From: Flavobacteriales bacterium UBA7325
GTDB taxonomy: Bacteria > Bacteroidota > Bacteroidia > Flavobacteriales_D > Crocinitomicaceae
Reading direction: 5' to 3'
Length of the DNA: 22,342 nt
Assembly (NCBI GenBank): GCA_002471375.1
Contig: DKPV01000092.1
Coordinates: 1 to 22,342 of the forward strand
The notes beneath the pieces are model-generated. The model was not told where the DNA came from. It saw nothing but the letters and a program-made list of their open reading frames with translations, and made no database searches. The stretch's first letter is position 1, and each line of letters opens with the position of its first letter. Positions 8,389-15,793 of this stretch are shown here, in pieces. The translations under genes were made by a program, and so were the position numbers.

Positions 8389-9396
8389 GTGAAAGATAAA
8401 TCGATACTTATTACTGGAGGAACAGGTTCCCTCGGAAAAGCATTAACAAAACATATTCTTACGAATCATCCTGAAGTTTCAAGATTGATCGTTTATTCCA
8501 GAGATGAGCAAAAGCAATTCGAGATGGAGCAAGAGTTTCCAGTTAGGAAATATCCTCAAATGCGCTATTTCATTGGTGATGTTCGAGATTCTCATCGTTT
8601 AGAGAGAGCTTTCGGAGGAGTTGATTATGTTATCCACGCTGCTGCTATGAAGCACGTTCATATTGCTGAGTACAATCCTGATGAATGTGTGAAAACAAAC
8701 GTTGGTGGTGCTGAGAATGTAATCCAAGCCGCGCTAAAAACGAATGTGCAAAAAGTTGTTGCACTTTCGACAGATAAAGCCTGTGCACCAATTAATCTAT
8801 ACGGGGCCACAAAGCTCACATCGGATAAATTATTCGTTGCCGCAAACAACATTCGAGGAAAACGCGACATTGTTTTCTCTGTAGTTAGATACGGAAATGT
8901 GATGGGATCAAATGGATCTGTAATTCCATTCTTTATTAAAAGAAAACCAACAGGAGTATTGCCGATTACGGTAGAGTCAATGACTCGCTTCAATATATCT
9001 CTTCAAGGAGGTGTTGACATGGTTATGCATGCATTAGACACAGCTTGGGGAGGAGAAATATTTGTTCCAAAAATCGCTTCTTACAAAATCATGGACGTCG
9101 CTGAGGCTGTTGGTCCAGAGTGCAAGAAGGAGGTTATTGGAATACGACCAGGAGAAAAAATTCATGAGGAAATGCTTACTGCATCTGACTCATTCTTCAC
9201 CTATAATCTCGGGAAATATTACGTCTTAACTCCACAAACTCCGATATGGAATGTGGACGAATTCGTAAAACATTTCAATGCAGAAAAGGTAGCTGAGGGA
9301 TTCTCGTACTCTTCAGACACAAATGAAATGTGGGAAACACCAGAAAGTCTTCGCTCATTAATAAAAGAACACGTAGATCCGAATTTCACTGCATGA
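8389..9396 (+). CDS. pseB: UDP-N-acetylglucosamine 4,6-dehydratase (inverting), PseB
   Basis: First enzyme of CMP-pseudaminic acid synthesis: it converts UDP-GlcNAc to UDP-2-acetamido-2,6-dideoxy-beta-L-arabino-hexos-4-ulose by dehydration with C5 inversion. The 335-residue product is an extended SDR. The NADP-binding glycine motif GGTGSLG is at 10-16, HAAAMKHV at 83-90, and the active-site set D129, K130 in STDKA and Y138, K142 in YGATK is intact, as in FlaA1/PseB. The start is GTG at 8389, which places the glycine motif 9 residues in, as usual for the family. The stop overlaps the pseC start in an ATGA, so the two are translationally coupled. Confidence 0.95.
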   Translation: MKDKSILITGGTGSLGKALTKHILTNHPEVSRLIVYSRDEQKQFEMEQEFPVRKYPQMRYFIGDVRDSHRLERAFGGVDYVIHAAAMKHVHIAEYNPDECVKTNVGGAENVIQAALKTNVQKVVALSTDKACAPINLYGATKLTSDKLFVAANNIRGKRDIVFSVVRYGNVMGSNGSVIPFFIKRKPTGVLPITVESMTRFNISLQGGVDMVMHALDTAWGGEIFVPKIASYKIMDVAEAVGPECKKEVIGIRPGEKIHEEMLTASDSFFTYNLGKYYVLTPQTPIWNVDEFVKHFNAEKVAEGFSYSSDTNEMWETPESLRSLIKEHVDPNFTA

Positions 9397-10598
9397 GTGG
9401 AGTAATTCCATATGGTCGTCAAAACATTACCCAAGCTGACATTGACGCAGTTGTTAAAACACTTACTGCCGATTATCTCACTCAAGGACCTAGAATTCTA
9501 GAATTTGAAGAGGCATTCGCAAGGTATGTCGGTGCTGACTATGCAGTGGCTATTAGTAATGGAACCGCTGGCCTTCATCTAGCCGTGATGGCATTAGGGC
9601 TAAAGGAGGACGAATTCGTTATATGCGCACCTCTCACCTTTGCAGCATCTGCTAATTGCGTGGAATATAGTGGAGGAAATGTCCTCTTTGCCGATATTGA
9701 TCCATTGACTTATCTGATGGACCTTGATTCTGTAAAAGATGTTATCGCTGAAAATTCAGACAAAAATATTCGTGGAATCATACCGGTTGATTTTGCAGGT
9801 CGAGTGCCTCTATTGAATGAATTTCGAACACTAGCTGACAAACATGATTTATGGATCATTGAAGATGCATGTCATGCTCCAGGAGGATATTTTAGAGATG
9901 AGAATGGCATAGAACAGCTCGCAGGAAATGGAATGTTTGCTGACATGAGTGTCTTTTCTTTTCATCCTGTAAAACACATTGCCACAGGTGAAGGAGGAAT
10001 GATTACGACCAATGACAAAGAACTTTACACGAGTTTGATGACTTTGAGAACACATGGTATTTCAAGAGATAATGATTTATTCGAGAACTCACTGGAGGTT
10101 GCAAATGGAAGTAATGAAGGGCATGAGAATTATCCAGGCTGGTATATGGAGATGCACAACTTGGGATACAATTATAGAATTACTGACATTCAAGCTGCAC
10201 TTGGTACATCTCAATTATCCCGAGCAGATCAAGGCTTGGAAAGAAGACGAGAAATTGCATCGATCTACACAAAAGAACTCACGGATAGTCAAGGAATACT
10301 TAACACATCAGGGTTAATAGATGGGCACGCCTATCATTTGTTTGTAATTGAAGTTGAAAATCGACGCGGATTATATGAGAACTTGCGCCAACACAAAATA
10401 TTTGCTCAAATTCATTACATCCCGGTCCATTTAATGCCCTATTATTCAAAGAAAGGATGGAAACTTGGTGATTTACCGAGAGTCGAAGAATACTACTCAA
10501 GATGCATTAGTATTCCAATGTTTCCAACGTTAATGGATGAGGAGATAGCATTTGTCGTAAAGACAATTAAAGATTTTTTTTCCACCAATAACCAATAG
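9393..10598 (+). CDS. pseC: UDP-4-amino-4,6-dideoxy-N-acetyl-beta-L-altrosamine transaminase, PseC
   Basis: PLP-dependent aminotransferase of the DegT/DnrJ/EryC1 family, second step of the Pse pathway: it aminates the 4-keto product of PseB using glutamate. The product is 401 residues from the ATG at 9393. I chose this start over an upstream in-frame ATG at 9330 because it gives an ATGA overlap with pseB and begins with the conserved PYGRQNI motif. Visible are SNGTAGLHLA at 55-64, EDACHAPGG at 157-165 with D158, and the Schiff-base lysine K194 in SFHPVKHIATGEGG. The ending HYIPVHLMPYY and YYSRCISIPMFP is typical of PseC. Confidence 0.95.
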   Translation: MSGVIPYGRQNITQADIDAVVKTLTADYLTQGPRILEFEEAFARYVGADYAVAISNGTAGLHLAVMALGLKEDEFVICAPLTFAASANCVEYSGGNVLFADIDPLTYLMDLDSVKDVIAENSDKNIRGIIPVDFAGRVPLLNEFRTLADKHDLWIIEDACHAPGGYFRDENGIEQLAGNGMFADMSVFSFHPVKHIATGEGGMITTNDKELYTSLMTLRTHGISRDNDLFENSLEVANGSNEGHENYPGWYMEMHNLGYNYRITDIQAALGTSQLSRADQGLERRREIASIYTKELTDSQGILNTSGLIDGHAYHLFVIEVENRRGLYENLRQHKIFAQIHYIPVHLMPYYSKKGWKLGDLPRVEEYYSRCISIPMFPTLMDEEIAFVVKTIKDFFSTNNQ

Positions 10599-10605
10599 AA
10601 GAATT

Positions 10606-11541
10606 TTGAAGAATATTACGTACTTCGAGAAGATCAAACTTCGGCTATTAAAATCGATTAATCTTTACGGACATTCGGGAATAAAAAAAACTTCATCCAC
10701 CCAATTAACAAGACATGCTTCGATCAATGCTATTCAAGGAAATATTGAGTTAGGAAAGCATGTGAGAATCGGTAACTTTACGGAGATAACATCCGCAGAA
10801 AATACAATACTTCGAATTAAGGATCATTCAACAACTTATTCCCATTGTATTATTTTAGGAGAAGTTGAGATTGAACGTTATTGTACTTTGGCGAGCAATA
10901 TTTACATTTCGGCCGGAAACCACTATGCTACTCGATATCCAGAATTACCACTCAAGATACAAGATAAAATTATTCTCAGTACACCTGAGGGAAAAGCGAA
11001 TCATTGTCAAAAAGTACATCTACATGAAGACGTCTGGATTGGTGCTGGAGTATTTATTGCACAAGGGGTGACAATAGGACGCGGCGCAATTATTGGAGCA
11101 AATAGCGTTGTGACCAAAGATGTTGCACCCTATTCCATCGTAGTTGGAATTCCAGCCCAAGTTTTGAAACAGCGTTTAGAATTCAAACCGCCTTCAGAAA
11201 TTTCAGCCAAAAATCAATCAGACTTGCCCTATTTTTACCAAGGATTTGATCATTTCAAACTGCCTGAAGAAATTCAGCAAAGTGGAATGTATCTCATTGA
11301 TGACGCCATTTGCAAATTGACTCTGACTACTGGGAAATTTAGTATTGAAGGATTGTGCATTGCTGCAGTAAATATTTCTATCGCCTATGGTAATTCAGAA
11401 AAGAACTACAACCTTAACCCTGGTAAATTTGAAATAAAATTTGAAGCAAACAGCTCAGCTGAGATGACAATCGATCTTTTGTTGACTAGCTCATCAATCA
11501 ATAACGTTTCGATCAATTCAATTAAACAAGTTGATTCATGA
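10606..11541 (+). CDS. Left-handed beta-helix (hexapeptide) acyltransferase with extra C-terminal domain
   Basis: A predicted sugar O-acyltransferase of 311 residues. Residues about 40-190 form hexapeptide repeats (NIELGKHVRIGNF, VWIGAGVFIAQGVTIG, AIIGANSVVTKDV) closing with PYSIVVGIPAQVLKQR, the usual end of such acetyltransferases. H107 in SAGNHYAT sits where the catalytic histidine of the maltose/galactoside acetyltransferase group lies. About 120 further residues (192-311) are beta-rich, contain no hexapeptide repeat and match no family I recognise. The start is a TTG at 10606, 7 bases after the pseC stop; there is no in-frame ATG near the beginning. It overlaps the next gene by an ATGA. 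It is not PseH, which is fused to PseG further on, so it may acylate Pse or a neighbouring sugar. Confidence 0.82.
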   Translation: MKNITYFEKIKLRLLKSINLYGHSGIKKTSSTQLTRHASINAIQGNIELGKHVRIGNFTEITSAENTILRIKDHSTTYSHCIILGEVEIERYCTLASNIYISAGNHYATRYPELPLKIQDKIILSTPEGKANHCQKVHLHEDVWIGAGVFIAQGVTIGRGAIIGANSVVTKDVAPYSIVVGIPAQVLKQRLEFKPPSEISAKNQSDLPYFYQGFDHFKLPEEIQQSGMYLIDDAICKLTLTTGKFSIEGLCIAAVNISIAYGNSEKNYNLNPGKFEIKFEANSSAEMTIDLLLTSSSINNVSINSIKQVDS

Positions 11542-12542
11542 AGACCGTAATTAAAACACTCGTCTACCCTTTCATATTTGGCTTTGGCTTTATTTACTTC
11601 TTAGTTGAGAAGAAAACCTTGCCATCAGCTTACGCAGGATTCAGACACCTATTTGTTATTACAAACGGCCGCTCAAATGATTTTCACTCTGCACTAATTC
11701 GAATCGTGAAAAAAGCAAAGAAAGCTGACAAATCATCTGGAATTCTAGGCGAAATTAACCAAATAGGATTGAACTCTATGATCAGAAGTATTGAGCAGGA
11801 TGGTTTTCATGCATTTGATGTTAGTCTTGATGATAAGTTATTAGAAGAGCTTGTAAGTTTTGCGACAACAACAAAGGCCCGCTATATCGACTTGTCTAAA
11901 ACTGGTGTCAATTATGCAACAGAGAAAATTTTGTTTGACGCAAAGAATCCAGTTTCTCCGCGTTATCAATTTGACGCGAACGATGTGATTAAAAATGACG
12001 CTGTCCAATCAATTGTATTCGACGATAATCTGAGAATGATTGCATCTGCATATCTCGGTTGTCAGCCCATATTAGATCTTGCTACAATGTGGTGGAGTGC
12101 ACCTTTTGATAATAAAGGAGCCGATCAATCCGCACAGATGTACCATTTTGATATGGATCGATTCAAATTCTTAAAGTTTTTCTTCTACCTGACTGATGTG
12201 GACACCAACAATGGACCTCATTGCTATGTTAGAAATTCACACAAACGTATTCCAAGCGGAGTCCGAAAGGATCGTAGAATATCTGATGAAGAACTGCCGA
12301 AATACTACAAAGAAGAAGACATAAAGGAGTTTATTGGTAAGAAGGGATCTATTTTAGCGGTTGACACAAGAGGTCTACACAAAGGAAAACCTCTTGTTGA
12401 ACGCTCTAGATTACTTTTCCAAATTCAATTCTCAAATTCTTTGTTTGGAGCTCCGTTTACAAAAATGCGCATCGATCAACCCTCTACTGAGGTTCTCGAA
12501 AAGCAGAAAAATCACCCACGTACTTATCAACTTTTTAGCTGA
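11538..12542 (+). CDS. Phytanoyl-CoA dioxygenase (PhyH)-like Fe(II)/2-oxoglutarate oxygenase
   Basis: A 334-residue protein whose second half matches the PhyH-type double-stranded beta helix. The iron-binding facial triad is visible as H203 and D205 in YHFDMD and H281 in RGLHKG, and R291 is the likely 2-oxoglutarate anchor. GPHCYVRNSHK at 226-236 is the typical strand after the H-x-D. The first 25 residues are hydrophobic and aromatic (VYPFIFGFGFIYFLV) and may attach it to the membrane. The start overlaps the stop of the acyltransferase (ATGA), so the two are translated together. Enzymes of this superfamily hydroxylate small molecules; its presence within a pse cluster suggests oxidation of a sugar or lipid part of the glycan. 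The substrate is not known. Confidence 0.8.
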   Translation: MKTVIKTLVYPFIFGFGFIYFLVEKKTLPSAYAGFRHLFVITNGRSNDFHSALIRIVKKAKKADKSSGILGEINQIGLNSMIRSIEQDGFHAFDVSLDDKLLEELVSFATTTKARYIDLSKTGVNYATEKILFDAKNPVSPRYQFDANDVIKNDAVQSIVFDDNLRMIASAYLGCQPILDLATMWWSAPFDNKGADQSAQMYHFDMDRFKFLKFFFYLTDVDTNNGPHCYVRNSHKRIPSGVRKDRRISDEELPKYYKEEDIKEFIGKKGSILAVDTRGLHKGKPLVERSRLLFQIQFSNSLFGAPFTKMRIDQPSTEVLEKQKNHPRTYQLFS

Positions 12543-12596
12543 TTCACATTGATTTCTGACGTTTGTCTTTAATGTAGATTGTATGATGCTTTTTCC

Positions 12597-12604
12597 TAAA
12601 TTTG
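12597..12604 (+). promoter_or_regulatory. pseF: -7 box upstream of pseF
   Basis: TAAATTTG matches TAnnTTTG exactly and ends 39 bases before the GTG start of pseF, inside the 101-base gap after the dioxygenase gene. A TTG at 12579-12581 is 15 bases upstream, somewhat short for a -33 element. It suggests that pseF, pseGH and pseI may also be transcribed on their own. Confidence 0.4.
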
Positions 12605-12643
12605 TGTAGATGCAGAAATAACGCTTCTACTTAAACAAAAACA

Positions 12644-13324
12644 GTGATTGCAATAATCCCAGCCCGTGGTGGCAGTAAAAGAATTCCGAGAAAAAACATA
12701 AAGAGTTTTCATGGTAAGCCAATCATTGCCTACGCAATTGAAAACGCTTTGAATTCGGGTATTTTTGATGAAGTTTTTGTCTCAACGGATGATGAAGAAA
12801 TTGCCACAATCGCACGAAACTATGGAGCTTCAGTTCCTGTTTTGAGATCAGAGAAGAATTCTGATGATTATACAACCACATTTGATGTACTTATAGAGGT
12901 TGCCAATTACTTCCTAAGTATTGGTGAAAAAATTGAACAAGCATGTTGCATCTACCCTACTACTCCACTACTTAGTAGCGAAAATTTAACCGATGGATTT
13001 CAGATTTTCTCAAAGAGTGAATTCGATGTTCTCTTATCGAGTGTTGAATTTGAATCTCATATTCAAAGGGGGTTTACGCTAGGGAAAAGCAATGAAGTTC
13101 AACTTCTACAGCCTGATTATATTTTAAAGCGATCGCAAGATATCCCTGCATCATTCCATGATGCAGGGGCCTTCTATTTTTTCAATGTTGATTCATTGAA
13201 AAACAATGGAAGTCTCTGGAAAGGCAAAGTTGGTGGATTTCAGTTGCCAACTGAAAGAGTCCAAGATATTGATACACCCAATGATTGGAAGATGGCGGAA
13301 CTTAAATATGAGTTATTAAAATGA
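12644..13324 (+). CDS. pseF: Pseudaminic acid cytidylyltransferase, PseF
   Basis: This enzyme activates pseudaminic acid with CTP to CMP-Pse, the donor for transferases. The 226-residue product has the CMP-sialate synthetase signature IIPARGGSKRIPRKNIKSF at the N-terminus, with the R-GGSKRIP nucleotide-binding loop, then STDDEEIA and CCIYPTTPLL. The short length and the ending RVQDIDTPNDWKMAE fit PseF better than the longer NeuA. The GTG at 12644 is the only start consistent with this N-terminal motif. The stop overlaps the following ATG (ATGA). Its place just before pseG/H and pseI supports the Pse-specific assignment. Confidence 0.93.
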   Translation: MIAIIPARGGSKRIPRKNIKSFHGKPIIAYAIENALNSGIFDEVFVSTDDEEIATIARNYGASVPVLRSEKNSDDYTTTFDVLIEVANYFLSIGEKIEQACCIYPTTPLLSSENLTDGFQIFSKSEFDVLLSSVEFESHIQRGFTLGKSNEVQLLQPDYILKRSQDIPASFHDAGAFYFFNVDSLKNNGSLWKGKVGGFQLPTERVQDIDTPNDWKMAELKYELLK

Positions 13325-14745
13325 TAGGCCGCATAGTTTTCAGAGTTGATGCGAATCAAGAAATAGGATTTGGACATCTTGTTCGATGTATTTCAATATC
13401 TGAAACACTTACGGACGTTACAAAGGTTGTGTACAGCACAGAAGACCTTCATGATTTCATAGAAGGACAGAATGACGCTCATTTAACGTTTAATCATTTA
13501 ACGGATTCTCATAGATTCATCGATGCTATTAAAAGCGACGACATCGTAATACTTGACGGGTATCAATTTGATACTTCCTATCATAATATGGTTCGTTCAA
13601 CAGGTGCCAAATTGATGGTAATCGATGATCTCGCGAATCAACCGATCCACTCTGATGTAATTGTCAATCCAAACCCATTAATTGAGTCAAGCAACTATCA
13701 AACGTCTGTATCAACTCAATTTTGTATAGGACTTAATTATGCCTTGCTTCGTTCTCCTTTTATTGAACTCGCCCAAGAAAAAGAAAAGACTAAAACCAAG
13801 AATAGCTTATTAATTTGCTTTGGAGGATCTGATCCATTGAACAAGACTGAAATAGTCGTTAACGCTGCACTTAATTCTTCAATCGAATTCTCCGAAATCA
13901 ATATTGTGCTTGGACCTGGCTATAAGAACCAACTTCAGATCAACGAACTCGCCGAGGGAACTAATAGAGCCCAAGTGCATATCGCTATTGACGCTTCTGA
14001 AATGGCAGCCTTGATGGCCCGAAATGAATACGCTATAATCCCTTGCTCTAGTATTTTCCTTGAAGCACTTACAGCCGATATGAAAATTTTGAGCGGGTAC
14101 TATGTAGACAATCAGAAATACGTCTACGATTATTATCTCAAGAATAATTGGTTCGCGGATGCAAAAAGTTTCACTGAAACTGACATTAAGACCGCACTAC
14201 CCGAGTTGACCAAACGATCCATCTCTACAAATGTCATTGATGGAAAATCCATGGGACGTATAAAAAAAGTAATTCAACTACTTGCCAGAGAAAATGCTTC
14301 GACAATGCGTCGCGCTGTTCTCGAGGATATCAGAACTACTTTTGAATGGGCCAATCTGCCCGAAACAAGACTGTATTCTTTGAACAAAGATGATATCCCT
14401 TGGATAAACCACGAAAAATGGTTCATCAAGAAGATTGCAAGCGAGAATTGTTGGTATGGAATACTGGAGCACGACAGTAAACTAAGAGGGTCAATTCGTT
14501 TCGATATAGAAGATGGGATAGCACTAATCAGTTATCTCGTGGATCCTCAAGCATACCGTATGGGCTTCGGAACACTTCTTCTAAAAATGGGAATTGACGG
14601 GTTGCTAAGAGAGAAGGAATCGATCAGAGAAATACATGGCGTTGTAATGGAAGAGAACTTTGCATCTATGAAAACTTTTGAAAAATTTGGTTTTGAATTA
14701 TCTTCATCGAATGGTATGCCCTTATATATTAAAAAACTAACGTAG
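13321..14745 (+). CDS. pseG: Fused PseG hydrolase and PseH N-acetyltransferase
   Basis: A 474-residue two-domain enzyme covering two Pse steps. Residues 1 to about 322 are PseG, the GT-B-like hydrolase that releases UDP from UDP-2,4-diacetamido-2,4,6-trideoxy-beta-L-altropyranose: FRVDANQEIGFGHLVRC holds the catalytic-type H19, followed by VIDDLANQP and CFGGSDPLNKT. Residues about 328-474 are a GNAT domain corresponding to PseH, which acetylates the 4-amino group before hydrolysis: WINHEKWF, an acetyl-CoA loop around R413-M-G-F-G, and EENFASMKTFEKFGFE. No separate PseH is present in the window, so the fusion completes the pathway. ATG overlaps the pseF stop; pseI begins 1 base after its stop. 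Fusions of this kind exist in other bacteria. Confidence 0.93.
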   Translation: MIGRIVFRVDANQEIGFGHLVRCISISETLTDVTKVVYSTEDLHDFIEGQNDAHLTFNHLTDSHRFIDAIKSDDIVILDGYQFDTSYHNMVRSTGAKLMVIDDLANQPIHSDVIVNPNPLIESSNYQTSVSTQFCIGLNYALLRSPFIELAQEKEKTKTKNSLLICFGGSDPLNKTEIVVNAALNSSIEFSEINIVLGPGYKNQLQINELAEGTNRAQVHIAIDASEMAALMARNEYAIIPCSSIFLEALTADMKILSGYYVDNQKYVYDYYLKNNWFADAKSFTETDIKTALPELTKRSISTNVIDGKSMGRIKKVIQLLARENASTMRRAVLEDIRTTFEWANLPETRLYSLNKDDIPWINHEKWFIKKIASENCWYGILEHDSKLRGSIRFDIEDGIALISYLVDPQAYRMGFGTLLLKMGIDGLLREKESIREIHGVVMEENFASMKTFEKFGFELSSSNGMPLYIKKLT

Positions 14746-14746
14746 T

Positions 14747-15790
14747 ATGTTTAAAATAGGTGATTTCGAAATTGGTAAAGAAAGGCCGTGCTTTATAATA
14801 GCCGAACTCTCGGCTAACCATAACGGTGATATAGAAGTTGCCATTGAAACAATTCGTGCTGCAAAACGAGCTGGAGCAGATGCAATCAAGCTTCAAACTT
14901 ATACTGCAGATACAATTACATTGAAGTCGGATAAAGATGATTTCAGAATCAATTCTGGTACTATCTGGGACGGTAAATATTTACACGACCTATACAAAGA
15001 AGCATACACTCCATGGGAGTGGCATCAACGATTGTTTGAGGTCGCTGCTGAAGAAGGACTAGAAACGTTCTCTTCCCCCTTTGATCATTCCGCCGTAGAT
15101 TTCCTTGAGAAATTAAATGTTCCGGCGTACAAAATAGCGTCATTTGAAATCACTGATATCGCACTCATAGAATACACTGCTAGCAAAGGAAAACCAATCA
15201 TTATTTCTACAGGGATAGCAGAATACGAAGACATTCGGCTAGCTATTGATGCGTGTACGCGTGCAGGAAACAATAACATTGCGCTTTTGAAGTGCACATC
15301 GAGCTATCCTGCACCTATCGAACAGGCGAATATGACAATGATCCAGAAAATGTCAACAGATTTTGATGTCATTACAGGACTATCAGATCATACACTCGGG
15401 GATACAGTCCCCGTTGTCGCTGTCAGTTTAGGAGCCAAAATAATTGAAAAACATATCATACTTGACAAATCTGTTGGAGGGCCAGACGCATCTTTCTCTT
15501 TAGATGAAAATGAATTCAAAGAGATGGTAGAGGCCGTAAGAAAAGCTGAATCTGCAGTTGGTGTTGTATCCTATGAGCTTACAGAAAAACAAAAATCTGG
15601 TGCAGATTTTAAGCGATCGCTGTACATATCTAAAGACATCTCAAAAGGAGATTTAGTGACCTTATGCAACATTAAATCTGTCCGTCCAGGTCACAGTCTT
15701 CATCCTAAACATCTGAATGAAATTCTAGGCAAACGTGCACTTCGAGACTTCACTCTAGGTGATCGAATTCAACTATCAGACTTCGAGTAG
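14747..15790 (+). CDS. pseI: Pseudaminic acid synthase, PseI
   Basis: NeuB-family enzyme that condenses 2,4-diacetamido-2,4,6-trideoxy-L-altrose with phosphoenolpyruvate to give pseudaminic acid. The 347-residue product has the TIM barrel (FIIAELSANHNGD, AIKLQTYTADT, SSPFDHSAVDFLE, YKIASFEI, CTSSYPAP, GLSDHTLG, EKHIILDKSVGGPDASFSL) followed by a C-terminal SAF antifreeze-like domain from about 285 (RSLYISKDISKGD, VRPGHSLHPKH). The GGPDASFSL segment and the tyrosine-threonine-alanine-aspartate stretch are typical of PseI rather than NeuB. It is the last gene of the run and ends 3 bases before the stop codon of the convergent gene. Confidence 0.95.
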   Translation: MFKIGDFEIGKERPCFIIAELSANHNGDIEVAIETIRAAKRAGADAIKLQTYTADTITLKSDKDDFRINSGTIWDGKYLHDLYKEAYTPWEWHQRLFEVAAEEGLETFSSPFDHSAVDFLEKLNVPAYKIASFEITDIALIEYTASKGKPIIISTGIAEYEDIRLAIDACTRAGNNNIALLKCTSSYPAPIEQANMTMIQKMSTDFDVITGLSDHTLGDTVPVVAVSLGAKIIEKHIILDKSVGGPDASFSLDENEFKEMVEAVRKAESAVGVVSYELTEKQKSGADFKRSLYISKDISKGDLVTLCNIKSVRPGHSLHPKHLNEILGKRALRDFTLGDRIQLSDFE

Positions 15791-15793
15791 TTT

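Noticed and set aside
9330..9392. Upstream in-frame ATG that would extend PseC by 21 residues
   Set aside because: The extension lies inside pseB, is basic and unlike PseC N-termini; the ATG at 9393 gives the classic ATGA overlap and the conserved PYGRQNI start.
8389..15790. Legionaminic acid or sialic acid pathway instead of pseudaminic acid
   Set aside because: The inverting dehydratase (PseB), the PseC-type aminotransferase, a PseG hydrolase with fused PseH and the GGPDASFSL-type synthase form the Pse set; no LegB/C/G or NeuC-like epimerase is present.
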